Made by a program: the position numbers and the translations under genes | NCBI RefSeq assembly: GCF_008386695.1 | Contig: NZ_VUOC01000003.1 | Span: forward strand, 606,421 to 670,420 | Direction of reading: 5' to 3' | Length of the DNA stretch: 64,000 bases | Origin: Chitinophaga agrisoli | GTDB taxonomy: Bacteria > Bacteroidota > Bacteroidia > Chitinophagales > Chitinophagaceae | The notes under the pieces: model-generated | What the model saw: only the letters and a program-made list of their open reading frames with translations | Databases searched by the model: none | Told to the model about the DNA's origin: nothing | Shown: piece after piece, positions 27,474-35,650 of the stretch | Numbering within the stretch: the stretch's first letter is position 1 | Layout: each line of letters starts with the position of its first letter

Positions 27474-28856
27474 ATGAAAAAGGCAGGCCTGCTGGTCTGT
27501 TGGCTGTTTATCATAAGCAGTTGTACAAAGTTTGTTGAAATAGACCCGCCAAAAACAGAGACCATTGTAGGACCTAAAGTATTTACCAACGATGTGGACG
27601 CTACTGGTGCAGTAATAGGCGTTTATGGTGAAATGATCCATAGTAGTGGGTTTGCCGGCGGGTACACACAAAGCATTACGTTCCTTTCTGCATTGTCTGC
27701 GGATGAGCTTACAAATTATTCCGGCCAGAGTGTGCCAAGGCAATTCTATGAAAATGCAATAAGCGTAAACAATGCCGCCATCGAAAGATCTTTGTGGAAT
27801 GAGGGTTACCGCTATATATATGCTGCCAACCGGGTGTTACGGGGCCTACAGACATCCAGCGGCGTATCTGCGGCCACCAAGTCGCAGCTGATAGGGGAAG
27901 CGCAGTTTATACGGGCATTCTGTCATTTTTACCTGGTAAATCTGTTTGGAGCGGTGCCGCTGATCACCAGTACTGATTATGAGGTGAATATGATAAAACC
28001 ACGCACCTCAGTAGACTCCGTGTACAAACAGATCATTGCTGATCTCAGGAATGCACAGTCCCTGCTTAGGAATGATTATGTGGACGGACAGAAGGTACGC
28101 CCCAATAAAGCAACTGCAACGGCTTTCCTGGCCCGCGTATACCTGTATCGGAAGGACTGGGCGAATGCGGGACAACAGGCTTCCCTGCTGATCAATGATC
28201 CCGCTTACCGGTTAAATGATACTTTAAACGAAGTTTTTTTGCAGAATAGCGCCGAAGCTATCTGGCAGCTCGTGCCTAACATGCCTACCTATAATACCTG
28301 GGAAGGCGCCAATTTTATACTAACGGCTGCGCCAGCGGTATCGTCGGTAAACGCCACTGCCCTGAGCCCGGAACTGCTGGCGGCATTTGAGCCAGGAGAC
28401 CTGCGAAGGACTAATTGGGTAGATAGTATTACAGTGGATACCAACCAATACTTCTTTCCCTACAAATACAAGGTCAAAAGAAGCGATTACCTCACGGAAT
28501 ATTCCATGGTGTTACGCCTGGCGGAACAATACCTGATACGGGCAGAGGCGCGGGCACAGCGGGGGAATTTCCTGGGCGCCAGAAGCGACCTGAACATGCT
28601 GCGACGGCGGGCAGGATTGCCGCCTGCAATAGCCAATACTTTAGCTGCTATGTTAAGAGCTATCACGCATGAGCGGCAGGTAGAGTTATTTACAGAATGG
28701 GGCCACCGCTGGCTGGACCTGAAACGTACCAACACAGCCGCGGCGGTGCTGAGCCACATAAAACCCGCCTGGAAAAATACTGCCGTATTATACCCGCTTC
28801 CTCAGAATGAACTGGCAAAAAATCCGCTCCTTGGCGCCCAGAATGAGGGCTATTGA
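27474..28856 (+). CDS. SusD/RagB-type surface glycan-binding lipoprotein
   Basis: The start at 27474 is chosen because it begins a lipoprotein signal (MKKAGLLVCWLFIISSC, lipobox ISSC); an upstream in-frame ATG adds only seven residues. The 460-residue protein shows the SusD TPR-like helices and C-terminal signature (SQLIGEAQFIRAFCHFYLVNLFGAVPL, NKATATAFLARVYLYRKDWANAG, RLAEQYLIRAEARAQRGN, ITHERQVELFTEWGHRWLDLKRT). It follows its SusC by 30 bases and forms the outer-membrane binding partner. At 460 residues it belongs to the shorter SusD type. Confidence 0.93.
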   Translation: MKKAGLLVCWLFIISSCTKFVEIDPPKTETIVGPKVFTNDVDATGAVIGVYGEMIHSSGFAGGYTQSITFLSALSADELTNYSGQSVPRQFYENAISVNNAAIERSLWNEGYRYIYAANRVLRGLQTSSGVSAATKSQLIGEAQFIRAFCHFYLVNLFGAVPLITSTDYEVNMIKPRTSVDSVYKQIIADLRNAQSLLRNDYVDGQKVRPNKATATAFLARVYLYRKDWANAGQQASLLINDPAYRLNDTLNEVFLQNSAEAIWQLVPNMPTYNTWEGANFILTAAPAVSSVNATALSPELLAAFEPGDLRRTNWVDSITVDTNQYFFPYKYKVKRSDYLTEYSMVLRLAEQYLIRAEARAQRGNFLGARSDLNMLRRRAGLPPAIANTLAAMLRAITHERQVELFTEWGHRWLDLKRTNTAAAVLSHIKPAWKNTAVLYPLPQNELAKNPLLGAQNEGY

Positions 28857-29061
28857 TGGAAAACAACGAATAACTATGCCCGGACCTATGCAGAGTATGC
28901 ACTGATACTTCCTCAGTATTACTGTATGTTGCTACTTCAGTTTTGACCCAGACCTACCTTCGCTTTGACCGGCGACCGTAACTCATTTTTGTCGACGAAA
29001 ATTGGAAGATGCCGAAAACCATTTAGAGTAGGCGATTTCTCTTAACCAAAATCTATCTTTT

Positions 29062-29322
29062 ATGAAAAAGAGAGTATTGTCATTGGCGTTCATCATTGCA
29101 GCCACCCTAACCGCATCATTTATTACTAAGGCCAATACAAAGGTTTTTGCTGTCCGGTTTATGGATAACGTAGCGCCAGGCGCCTGTCAGCTTGGTTCTA
29201 GCTTGCCATCTGTCTGTGTAGCTATTACTTTGGATGAAATTTGTCAGCTGGTACAGGGGGGATTAACGCGCACCTGGTATCAGGGAACAACTTGTGTAAT
29301 ACCGTACTACAAAATGCCATAA
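29062..29322 (+). CDS. small secreted Cys-containing protein, possibly DUF6520-like
   Basis: An 86-residue protein with a good N-terminal signal (MKKRVLSLAFIIAATLTASF) and a mature part of about 60 residues with four cysteines (GACQ, SVCV, EICQ, TTCV), enough for two disulfides. The size, signal and spacing resemble the small DUF6520 proteins seen next to SusCD/FecR genes in Chitinophaga-like genomes, but the match is by pattern only. It lies 205 bases after SusD and is followed by a strong hairpin. The function is unknown. Confidence 0.6.
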   Translation: MKKRVLSLAFIIAATLTASFITKANTKVFAVRFMDNVAPGACQLGSSLPSVCVAITLDEICQLVQGGLTRTWYQGTTCVIPYYKMP

Positions 29323-29342
29323 GGCGCATATCCACATAAAAA

Positions 29343-29373
29343 AGAGGCCGCCTCTTTTTATGAGGCGGCCTCT
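29343..29373 (-). terminator. terminator for the sigma-fecR transcript (12-bp stem)
   Basis: AGAGGCCGCCTC (29343-29354) and GAGGCGGCCTCT (29362-29373) are perfect inverted repeats with a 7-base loop. Read on the minus strand the stem is followed by a T run, so it terminates fecR transcription. It may also stop plus-strand reading from the small secreted gene. Confidence 0.8.
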
Positions 29374-29384
29374 ATGTCTTACTG

Positions 29385-29487
29385 CTTCGCCGGCACACTC
29401 CGGCATCACCCGGAATGCGCCTGAGGAACTTTCAGCATTCCAGGCGAAAGCCCCTCGCCCTTAAGCTTCTTTTATGCGCCGGCGAAG
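29385..29487. repeat. 10-bp inverted repeat spanning 103 bases downstream of fecR
   Basis: CTTCGCCGGC (29385-29394) and GCCGGCGAAG (29478-29487) are exact inverted repeats enclosing 83 bases that contain further short GC-rich dyads. No ORF lies inside. This could be an mRNA 3' structure or a small repeat element. Confidence 0.4.
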
Positions 29488-29502
29488 GGAGGAAGGAGGC
29501 AT

Positions 29503-30699
29503 TTATCTAAAATGCAGTACGCCTTCCTTATCAAAATAGTAGTCAATATTAGTGGCGTTCTTGACGTCTTCCATCAGCTCCTGTATGGGTTTGTGTTTAT
29601 TCACAATGCCGCTGAAGTGCATGGCATACGCTGCTGAGCCGTTGTCTATCACCGCGGGTATGCCCATGTTGCGGGTCAGAACGGTGCAGATCTCAGATAT
29701 AGATGCGTTCTCAAAGAAATAGCTGCCGGAGCGCCAGCCTAATACCGCCCGCGGATCAAACGGGTGCATAGAAAGCGCTTTATCGCTGCACACAGCTTCC
29801 ATACCGGGTTTTACCACCATGGCAGATGCGCTGCCCTGTATTTTTACCGCGCCGTTCACCAATGCCAGCCGCAGTAGTTCCGGCTGATAGGTATTGATAT
29901 TAAATTCTGTGCCCAGTACCTGCACGGTGCTGTTAGGCGCATGCACAATAAAAGGTTGGGCGGCGTTGGTAGCTACTTTCACATATGCTTCGCCGCTTAA
30001 AAGGGTTATTTCCCGGCTGCTGCCGTTAAAGTGGAACGGGAACTGCAGGCGGGTGGCGGCATTAAGCCATATCTCAGAACCATCAGACAAGACAAGTTTA
30101 AATTCTTTGCCTTCAGGCACCACCAGCGTATGCTGGCCGCTATGGGTAAAATTATTACGGGTATCGAATGTAAGCGTGCCGTTGCGCTCGTGCAATTGCA
30201 CATCGCCCAGGTTAATATCCTGCTGTTGGCCGGTGAGGGGAATGGTCTTATTATCTGCCAGCGCTAACAATACCTGCTTTTCCGCAGGCAGGCTGGCGGC
30301 TTGCTGGGCAGGGGGCGCAGCGCGCCGTTGCAGCAGGTAATAGCCGGCGCCAAACAACAGGCCTGCGGCTGCAGCTGCTATGGCCAGCTTGCCATAACGG
30401 TGCAGGGAGAACGGCCTCCTGGCCGGTTCATGGGGTTTGATAACGCCTAAGAGGTCTATCCAGTCCTCATCCTGCTGCAGGCGTTCGAGGTCCAGGCTGT
30501 CCTCATCGTGAAGGGCCATCTCCAGCGCGTCAAAAGCTTCCCGCATACACTCATCCCGCTCCAGCTGCGCTTCCAGGAAACGCTCATCACGGGGTTGGAT
30601 GATACCGGCAATCTTTTCATACATCAATTGCCAGATGTACTCATTCTGTTGTTGTGTGAACTGTGTTTTCACGGTTACATGGTGTTTCTTGGCAGACAT
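29503..30699 (-). CDS. FecR-family anti-sigma / sigma regulator
   Basis: A 398-residue inner-membrane protein. It has a cytoplasmic N-terminal part (about 1-105), one membrane helix (~106-127, YGKLAIAAAAAGLLFGAGYYLL), a periplasmic FecR domain (~190-290, HTLVVPEGKEFKLVLSDGSEIWLNAATRLQFP, FNGSSREITLLSGEAYVKV, VLGTEFNINTY) and a C-terminal DUF4974 domain (GSYFFENASISEICTVLTRNMG). It senses the STN domain of a SusC-type receptor and controls an ECF sigma factor. Its upstream neighbour on the same strand is a sigma gene that ends after region 2, so its real sigma partner may be the intact factor at 22713. A strong hairpin terminator follows it. Confidence 0.92.
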   Translation of the reverse strand: MSAKKHHVTVKTQFTQQQNEYIWQLMYEKIAGIIQPRDERFLEAQLERDECMREAFDALEMALHDEDSLDLERLQQDEDWIDLLGVIKPHEPARRPFSLHRYGKLAIAAAAAGLLFGAGYYLLQRRAAPPAQQAASLPAEKQVLLALADNKTIPLTGQQQDINLGDVQLHERNGTLTFDTRNNFTHSGQHTLVVPEGKEFKLVLSDGSEIWLNAATRLQFPFHFNGSSREITLLSGEAYVKVATNAAQPFIVHAPNSTVQVLGTEFNINTYQPELLRLALVNGAVKIQGSASAMVVKPGMEAVCSDKALSMHPFDPRAVLGWRSGSYFFENASISEICTVLTRNMGIPAVIDNGSAAYAMHFSGIVNKHKPIQELMEDVKNATNIDYYFDKEGVLHFR

Positions 30700-30771
30700 A
30701 AGATCAATGACAGAGGCTCCGATAAGATGTTGCCAATTGATAAGGTTTTTGATATTTTTAGTGCTGAGGTA

Positions 30772-31065
30772 TCAGGGCGTCACCGGTGAAGGTGTTCCCT
30801 GTTTCTTACAACGTTCCGTAAGTGCCTTGAACAGAAAGGTCCTTAAAGGAACGCGAACATTCTTAAACAGGTGCTGGTCCCAACATTCAATGAAAAAATC
30901 TTCCACCATGGTTTTTGCTTCCATTTCGTTGGGGATGTAGGTAGAAGCCACCACTAACAACCATACACGATACTGCCGGTATGCATCATTCAACGCATTG
31001 GGGTCACCGGACCTGAGCTTACGTAATAGCTGTTTGTCATTGTGTTGCACAACTTTTCGTTTCAT
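30772..31065 (-). CDS. truncated ECF sigma factor (region 2 only)
   Basis: A 97-residue protein that aligns with sigma region 2 of ECF factors (NALNDAYRQYRVWLLVVASTYIPNEMEAKTMVEDFFIECWDQHLF). It resembles region 2 of the intact factor at 22713 but stops at the end of that region (TERCKKQGTPSPVTP). The 72 bases before FecR contain no region-4 helix-turn-helix in any frame that I can see. Normal family length is 170-200 residues. It is either a deletion remnant or a small core-binding protein. The sigma-then-FecR order is the usual one, so this was probably FecR's original partner. Confidence 0.7.
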   Translation of the reverse strand: MKRKVVQHNDKQLLRKLRSGDPNALNDAYRQYRVWLLVVASTYIPNEMEAKTMVEDFFIECWDQHLFKNVRVPLRTFLFKALTERCKKQGTPSPVTP

Positions 31066-31806
31066 ACGCTATGGATTGATAGTACAGACACAAAAACTAA
31101 CCCGATATGAAACCTAATGTTCGATGTCACAACAGCCGGAACCAGGCGACATTTTAGAGAAAGAGCATCTGACTTTTCAGGGCGGCGCGTTAGTGATTTT
31201 GTTTGCGACAAGCAACTGTGCCTCTCTATTTAATAGCCGAAATAAAAATACGTAAAAAATTATGTTACGGATGTTAACGACTGTAATATTTTTTATTAAT
31301 GCATTGATCTCCTTCACGATTAGTCAGATAGTTCATTTTTAACATAAACAACCGCCAGGCGGCTCTTACCACCGCTAAAGGTGTGTAATTGACAATTGTA
31401 TGGCCGGGCTACAACCAGCGCCGGGGGATTTCGGTCTTATGCATCCGATGGCAATAAAAATATTTGCGCTTATACGTAACGGTTACCTGCTGATCATTTT
31501 TGACCGGATCATACATACAGGATCATATTAGTAGCAATACTGCAATATAACTGCAGCCGTATAAGCGCAGACATGGTTTCGTTACTGCCGGGATATTTAT
31601 GCTGCGTTTTAATTAATTGCAGCAATGTGTCAAAAAGGTCCGTATATGGGTGTCAATGCAGTTGCATAGCAATGTCAATGCAGTAGCCATGCAATAGGAG
31701 GGCTGTTTTGGATAGTAAGAGATTGATTATTAATTGATTGATCTGTTTTCTCATATTTCTGTGTCCTAAAACGGTAAGGCAGGGGCCATTTCTGCCAGAG
31801 TTGGTA

Positions 31807-31842
31807 TCTGCACATCCGCCCATCTGCGCATCCGCACATCTA
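31807..31842. repeat. degenerate tandem repeat, unit about GCACATC
   Basis: About five imperfect units of the CATC(C/T)GC type in a row. It resembles in style the AGCACATT repeats at 53631-53764. Confidence 0.5.
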
Positions 31843-31895
31843 CCAATTACCCGGTTTTTTTCCAGATCGCGTAAATCTTTTTCCCGATATCGTAA

Positions 31896-31924
31896 TTGTC
31901 CCCGCTGCCGGTGTCGCAATTTTG
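31896..31924 (+). promoter_or_regulatory. predicted Bacteroidota promoter for the TonB receptor
   Basis: TTG at 31896-31898, an 18-base spacer and CAATTTTG at 31917-31924 fit the TTG/TAnnTTTG consensus with one mismatch. The receptor ATG follows 29 bases later. Confidence 0.5.
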
Positions 31925-31953
31925 CGGCGTAAACTAAACTGTAAGTAGCAAAC

Positions 31954-34401
31954 ATGGATGTGTCATTTGTTCGGAGATTCGTATTAGTATTTAGTTTGAT
32001 GTTAGGTCTTGCCAGCATTACCTTAGCCAACGGCGAAGAGGATCCCTTGTCAAGTATCAGGGGGAAAGTAACTACCGCAGACGGTCTGGCCGCCCCCTAT
32101 GTAACCATACAGGTTAGCGGCACTAAAAAAGGCGCCGTTACAGACGAAAAAGGGGAATTTATCATCCGCCGGCTCAATCCCGGTACTTATACGCTCCACA
32201 TCTCGCTGGTAGGTTTTGAGACCATCGATAAAGAAGTAAGCACCCAGGCTGGTCAAACCGCCAAAGTAGATTTTACATTACAATTGAATGATAAACAGCT
32301 GCAGGAAATAGTGATCTCCGGCCACCGCAACAAACTGGCCACTGCCTCCAGCGACTATGTGAATAAGATGCCGTTGCGTAACCTGGAGAATCCCCAGGCC
32401 TACACCACGGTGACTAAGGAGCTGATGCAGGAACAGGTTGTGCTCACGGTAGACGATGCCATGCGTAATGTACCCGGCCTTAGCCGTATGTGGGAAGCTA
32501 CCGGCCGTAGCGGTGATGGCGGCAGCTTTTACAGCCTGCGTGGTTTTATTACCCAGAGCTATCTGCGTAACGGCGTAGCCGGCAACGTATCCAATACCAT
32601 AGACGTAGCTAACCTGGAAAGGGTAGAAGTGCTCAAGGGCCCTTCCGCTACCTTGTTTGGCAATGCGCTCACCTCTTACGGCGGTCTTATTAACCGCGTT
32701 ACCAAAAAGCCCTACGATCATTTTGGCGGCGAGGTGGCTTATACTGGCGGCAGCTACGGTCTTAACCGCCTGAGCGCGGATGTGAACGTGCCCCTGGATC
32801 AGGAAAAGAAAGTGCTGCTGCGACTTAATACCGCTTATTCTTCAGAAGGCAGCTTCCAGGATAACGGCTTTGCGCGCAGTTTTGTACTGGCCCCCAGCGT
32901 TTCCTATAAAGTGGATGACAAACTCTCCTTCCTGCTGGATGCGGAATTCTACCACGGTAATAATACTGGCCTGCGGGTATTCTTCTTCCCCTGGGGCCTT
33001 ACAGTAAAAGACCTGGGCGTGGATAGGGCAGATAAGCTGAATATCGATTACAAACGCTCTTACGCCAACGATGACCTGTACCAGACTTCCCGGAACGCCA
33101 ACTTCTTTGGGCAGATGAATTACCGGTTCTCCGATAAATGGAGCTCCCAAACCAATTTCACGGTAACGAACAGTTATTCTGATGGTCCGTCACCTTACTT
33201 CTACCTGCTGGCCGGCAATACCAGTATTTCGCGGAATGACCAGTTCACGGATAACAGCACGGACCAGGTAATAGAGATCCAGCAGAACTTTAACGGAGAT
33301 TTCCAGTTAGGCAGCCTGCGCAACCGCTTTGTAGGCGGCCTGGATTTTATGTATCATAACTCTGACCAGATCTTTGGCGGTGGCACCTTTGATACGGTAG
33401 ATGTAACGAAACCTATCCCTAACTACCGGGAGTTCAACCGCGTAAACCTGGATAAACTGTACCAGAACGGCGGTAATGTATTCCCTTATCTTTCCATCTA
33501 TAAGGCTAACACTTACAGCGCCTATGTATCCGATGTGCTGAACCTCACAGATAACCTGATGGTGCTGGCCGCATTGCGCCTGGATCATTACGCCTACCAT
33601 GGCTCCTATGATCCAACCACCGGTCAGATAGGCATTTTCGATCCTACAACCAACGCCACCAGCGGCCTGCCTTTTACGCAAACGCAGCTGGCGCCCAAGT
33701 TTGGTATCGTATACCAGCCCATCAAGGATAACATTTCCCTGTTTGCCAACTACCAGAGCGGCTTTACCAACAAAGCGCCAGACCCGGTGACAGGTACGGT
33801 GTTTACGCCGGAAAAGGCCAACCAGATGGAAGCCGGCGTAAAGCTGGACCTGTTTGACGGTAAACTGAGCAGCACGCTTAGCTACTACGATATCAAGGTA
33901 AAAGACATTGTACGCCCCGGCGGCGCGCCTAACAGCTATATACAGGATGGTACCCAGTTTAGCCGTGGCATAGAGGCAGAGGTGATTGCCAGCCCCATCC
34001 GCGGTATGAACATAGTAGCAGGTTTTTCCTATAATGACTCTAAACTGGAGAAAGTAGCGGATAAGAACGTGGAGGGCCGCCGGCCCAACACGGCCAACTC
34101 GCCTTATGTGGCTAACCTGTGGATCAGTTACCGTATACCCACCGGCGCGGTGAAAGGCCTGGGCTTTGGCTTTGGCGGCAACTATGCCAGCGATAACAAG
34201 ATCATTAACGATGCCGCGCTGGGTGTATTCACCCTGCCCGCATACACGCTGGTGAACGCCTCCTTGTTCTACGATCAGCCTAAATTCCGTATATCCGCCA
34301 AAGTGGATAATATCGGTAACGAGAAGTATTGGATCGGTTACACGACGGTAAATCCGCAGAAATTGAGGAGCTTTGCAGCCAGCGTAGCATTGAAATTCTA
34401 A
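31954..34401 (+). CDS. TonB-dependent siderophore-type receptor
   Basis: An 815-residue outer-membrane receptor. It has a signal peptide (to ~27), a carboxypeptidase-like regulatory domain (~33-115, IRGKVTTADGLAAPYVTIQVSG), a plug of the ferric-siderophore type (VDDAMRNVPGLSR, FYSLRGFITQSYLRNGV, LERVEVLKGPSATLFGN, GGLINRVTKKP) and a barrel ending in ASVALKF. It lacks an STN domain, so it is probably not a FecR signaller. It is followed 25 bases later by a PepSY membrane protein, the usual partner in iron-siderophore uptake and reduction, which supports an iron role over sugar uptake. The ligand cannot be told from sequence. Confidence 0.9.
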   Translation: MDVSFVRRFVLVFSLMLGLASITLANGEEDPLSSIRGKVTTADGLAAPYVTIQVSGTKKGAVTDEKGEFIIRRLNPGTYTLHISLVGFETIDKEVSTQAGQTAKVDFTLQLNDKQLQEIVISGHRNKLATASSDYVNKMPLRNLENPQAYTTVTKELMQEQVVLTVDDAMRNVPGLSRMWEATGRSGDGGSFYSLRGFITQSYLRNGVAGNVSNTIDVANLERVEVLKGPSATLFGNALTSYGGLINRVTKKPYDHFGGEVAYTGGSYGLNRLSADVNVPLDQEKKVLLRLNTAYSSEGSFQDNGFARSFVLAPSVSYKVDDKLSFLLDAEFYHGNNTGLRVFFFPWGLTVKDLGVDRADKLNIDYKRSYANDDLYQTSRNANFFGQMNYRFSDKWSSQTNFTVTNSYSDGPSPYFYLLAGNTSISRNDQFTDNSTDQVIEIQQNFNGDFQLGSLRNRFVGGLDFMYHNSDQIFGGGTFDTVDVTKPIPNYREFNRVNLDKLYQNGGNVFPYLSIYKANTYSAYVSDVLNLTDNLMVLAALRLDHYAYHGSYDPTTGQIGIFDPTTNATSGLPFTQTQLAPKFGIVYQPIKDNISLFANYQSGFTNKAPDPVTGTVFTPEKANQMEAGVKLDLFDGKLSSTLSYYDIKVKDIVRPGGAPNSYIQDGTQFSRGIEAEVIASPIRGMNIVAGFSYNDSKLEKVADKNVEGRRPNTANSPYVANLWISYRIPTGAVKGLGFGFGGNYASDNKIINDAALGVFTLPAYTLVNASLFYDQPKFRISAKVDNIGNEKYWIGYTTVNPQKLRSFAASVALKF

Positions 34402-34426
34402 TATAGATTCCTGGATCAAACACGAT

Positions 34427-35596
34427 ATGACAACCAAGCATCGTAACCTAAAGTACTGGATCGGGAAAGTTCATCTCTGGCTGGGCCTAAGCGCCGGGCT
34501 GATCGTAGTATTCCTGGGCATCACCGGTTGTATACTGGCTTTTCAGCGGGAGATAGAGACCGTTACGCTGTCTTACCGCTATATTCAAAACGAACAAAAG
34601 CCGCTCCTTCCGCCATCCGCGCTGAAGGAGATTGCCATGAAGGCATTGCCCGGTAAAGCGCCGCATAGCGTAACCTTCTTTAAAAAGGACCGGGCCGTTG
34701 AAGTGGCCTTTTATGCCGCGGAGCCGGAGTACTACTATGTGGCATATATCAATCCCTACACCGGCCAGGTCCTGAAGCTGAAGAATATGGATCAGGACTT
34801 TTTCCGGGTGGTGCTGATGGGCCATTATTACCTGTGGCTGCCGCCTGCGATCGGTCAGCCCATCATGGCCTCCGCCACGCTTGTCTTCCTGGTCATGCTG
34901 ATCACAGGTATCGTGCTGTGGTGGCCAAAGAACAGGGCCGCCAGCAAGCAGCGTTTCTCCATTAAATGGAACGCCCGCTGGAGAAGGATCAACTACGATC
35001 TGCACAACGTGCTGGGCTTTTATGCCACCTGGGTAGTGATCTTTATTGTGCTTACCGGTTTGGTGATGGGTTTTCAATGGTTTGCCCAAACCGTATACTG
35101 GACCAGCTCCGGCGGTAAAACGCTCACGGAGTATTATGAGCCTGTTTCCAATACAGCCGCCAATATCGCTCCGGCGCGTATGCCCGCTACAGACCAGATC
35201 TGGGAAAAAATGAAGGCCGCCTATCCCAATGCCGGCCTCATAGAAGTACATTACCCGGAAAACGACAGCGCCTCCATTGGCGCCGTAGCCAACCCGGATA
35301 TAGAAACGTACTGGCAGCAAAGCATTCTCTTCTTTGATCAATACACGCTGAAAGAGATCCCCGTTACACATTCTTATGGCCGTTTTGAAGCCGCCACCGG
35401 CGCAGATAAGCTGGCGCGCATGAACTATGATATGCATATCGGCGCCCTGCTGGGATTACCCGGTAAGATCATGGCTTTCTGCGGCAGTCTTATAGCCGCC
35501 AGCCTGCCCATCACCGGCTTTTATGTCTGGTGGGGAAGGCGGCATAAAAAGCATCCCGCTAAAGCTGTAAAAGGGGCCAGGGTAGCTATGGCGTAG
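34427..35596 (+). CDS. PepSY-associated membrane protein (siderophore-iron reductase type)
   Basis: A 389-residue inner-membrane protein with four clear membrane segments: ~20-40 (LGLSAGLIVVFLGITGCILAF), ~145-165 (ASATLVFLVMLITGIVLWW), ~195-215 (GFYATWVVIFIVLTGLVMGF) and ~350-370 (ALLGLPGKIMAFCGSLIAAS). Periplasmic PepSY loops lie between them. It has the family WIGKVHLWLGLSAG opening and conserved histidines (HLWLG, GHYYLWLP, NYDLHNVLGFY, NYDMHIGALLG) that are candidate haem or metal ligands. It follows the siderophore receptor by 25 bases. Family members are proposed to reduce ferric-siderophore iron in the periplasm. Confidence 0.88.
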   Translation: MTTKHRNLKYWIGKVHLWLGLSAGLIVVFLGITGCILAFQREIETVTLSYRYIQNEQKPLLPPSALKEIAMKALPGKAPHSVTFFKKDRAVEVAFYAAEPEYYYVAYINPYTGQVLKLKNMDQDFFRVVLMGHYYLWLPPAIGQPIMASATLVFLVMLITGIVLWWPKNRAASKQRFSIKWNARWRRINYDLHNVLGFYATWVVIFIVLTGLVMGFQWFAQTVYWTSSGGKTLTEYYEPVSNTAANIAPARMPATDQIWEKMKAAYPNAGLIEVHYPENDSASIGAVANPDIETYWQQSILFFDQYTLKEIPVTHSYGRFEAATGADKLARMNYDMHIGALLGLPGKIMAFCGSLIAASLPITGFYVWWGRRHKKHPAKAVKGARVAMA

Positions 35597-35650
35597 GTGA
35601 CCGGCCTGTATTACATTTTGTGATACCTTTAGTGCCTAAATGATCACGTC

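Larger units (their letters stand above)
31066..31953. other. 888-base gene-free region with short repeats and a promoter
   Basis: No convincing gene lies here. It holds a 12-base direct repeat (TGTCAATGCAGT at 31651-31662 and 31673-31684), a degenerate tandem repeat (31807-31842) and, at its right end, the promoter for the TonB receptor. It also contains the upstream region of the truncated sigma gene. Confidence 0.7.

Noticed and set aside
29385-29487. Possible MITE downstream of fecR
   Set aside because: Only a 10-bp inverted repeat, no target-site duplication seen and no second copy in the window; kept only as a structural repeat.
31807-31842. Possible CRISPR array
   Set aside because: Units are about 7 bases, tandem and degenerate, with no spacers and no cas genes. 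No CRISPR array is seen anywhere in the window.
31653-32030. 125-codon minus-strand ORF
   Set aside because: It runs across short repeats, the predicted promoter and the start of the TonB receptor; no domain is recognisable.
33307-34437. 376-codon minus-strand ORF opposite the TonB receptor
   Set aside because: It is antisense to a well-supported receptor, and its residue pattern is that of a reverse-frame shadow.
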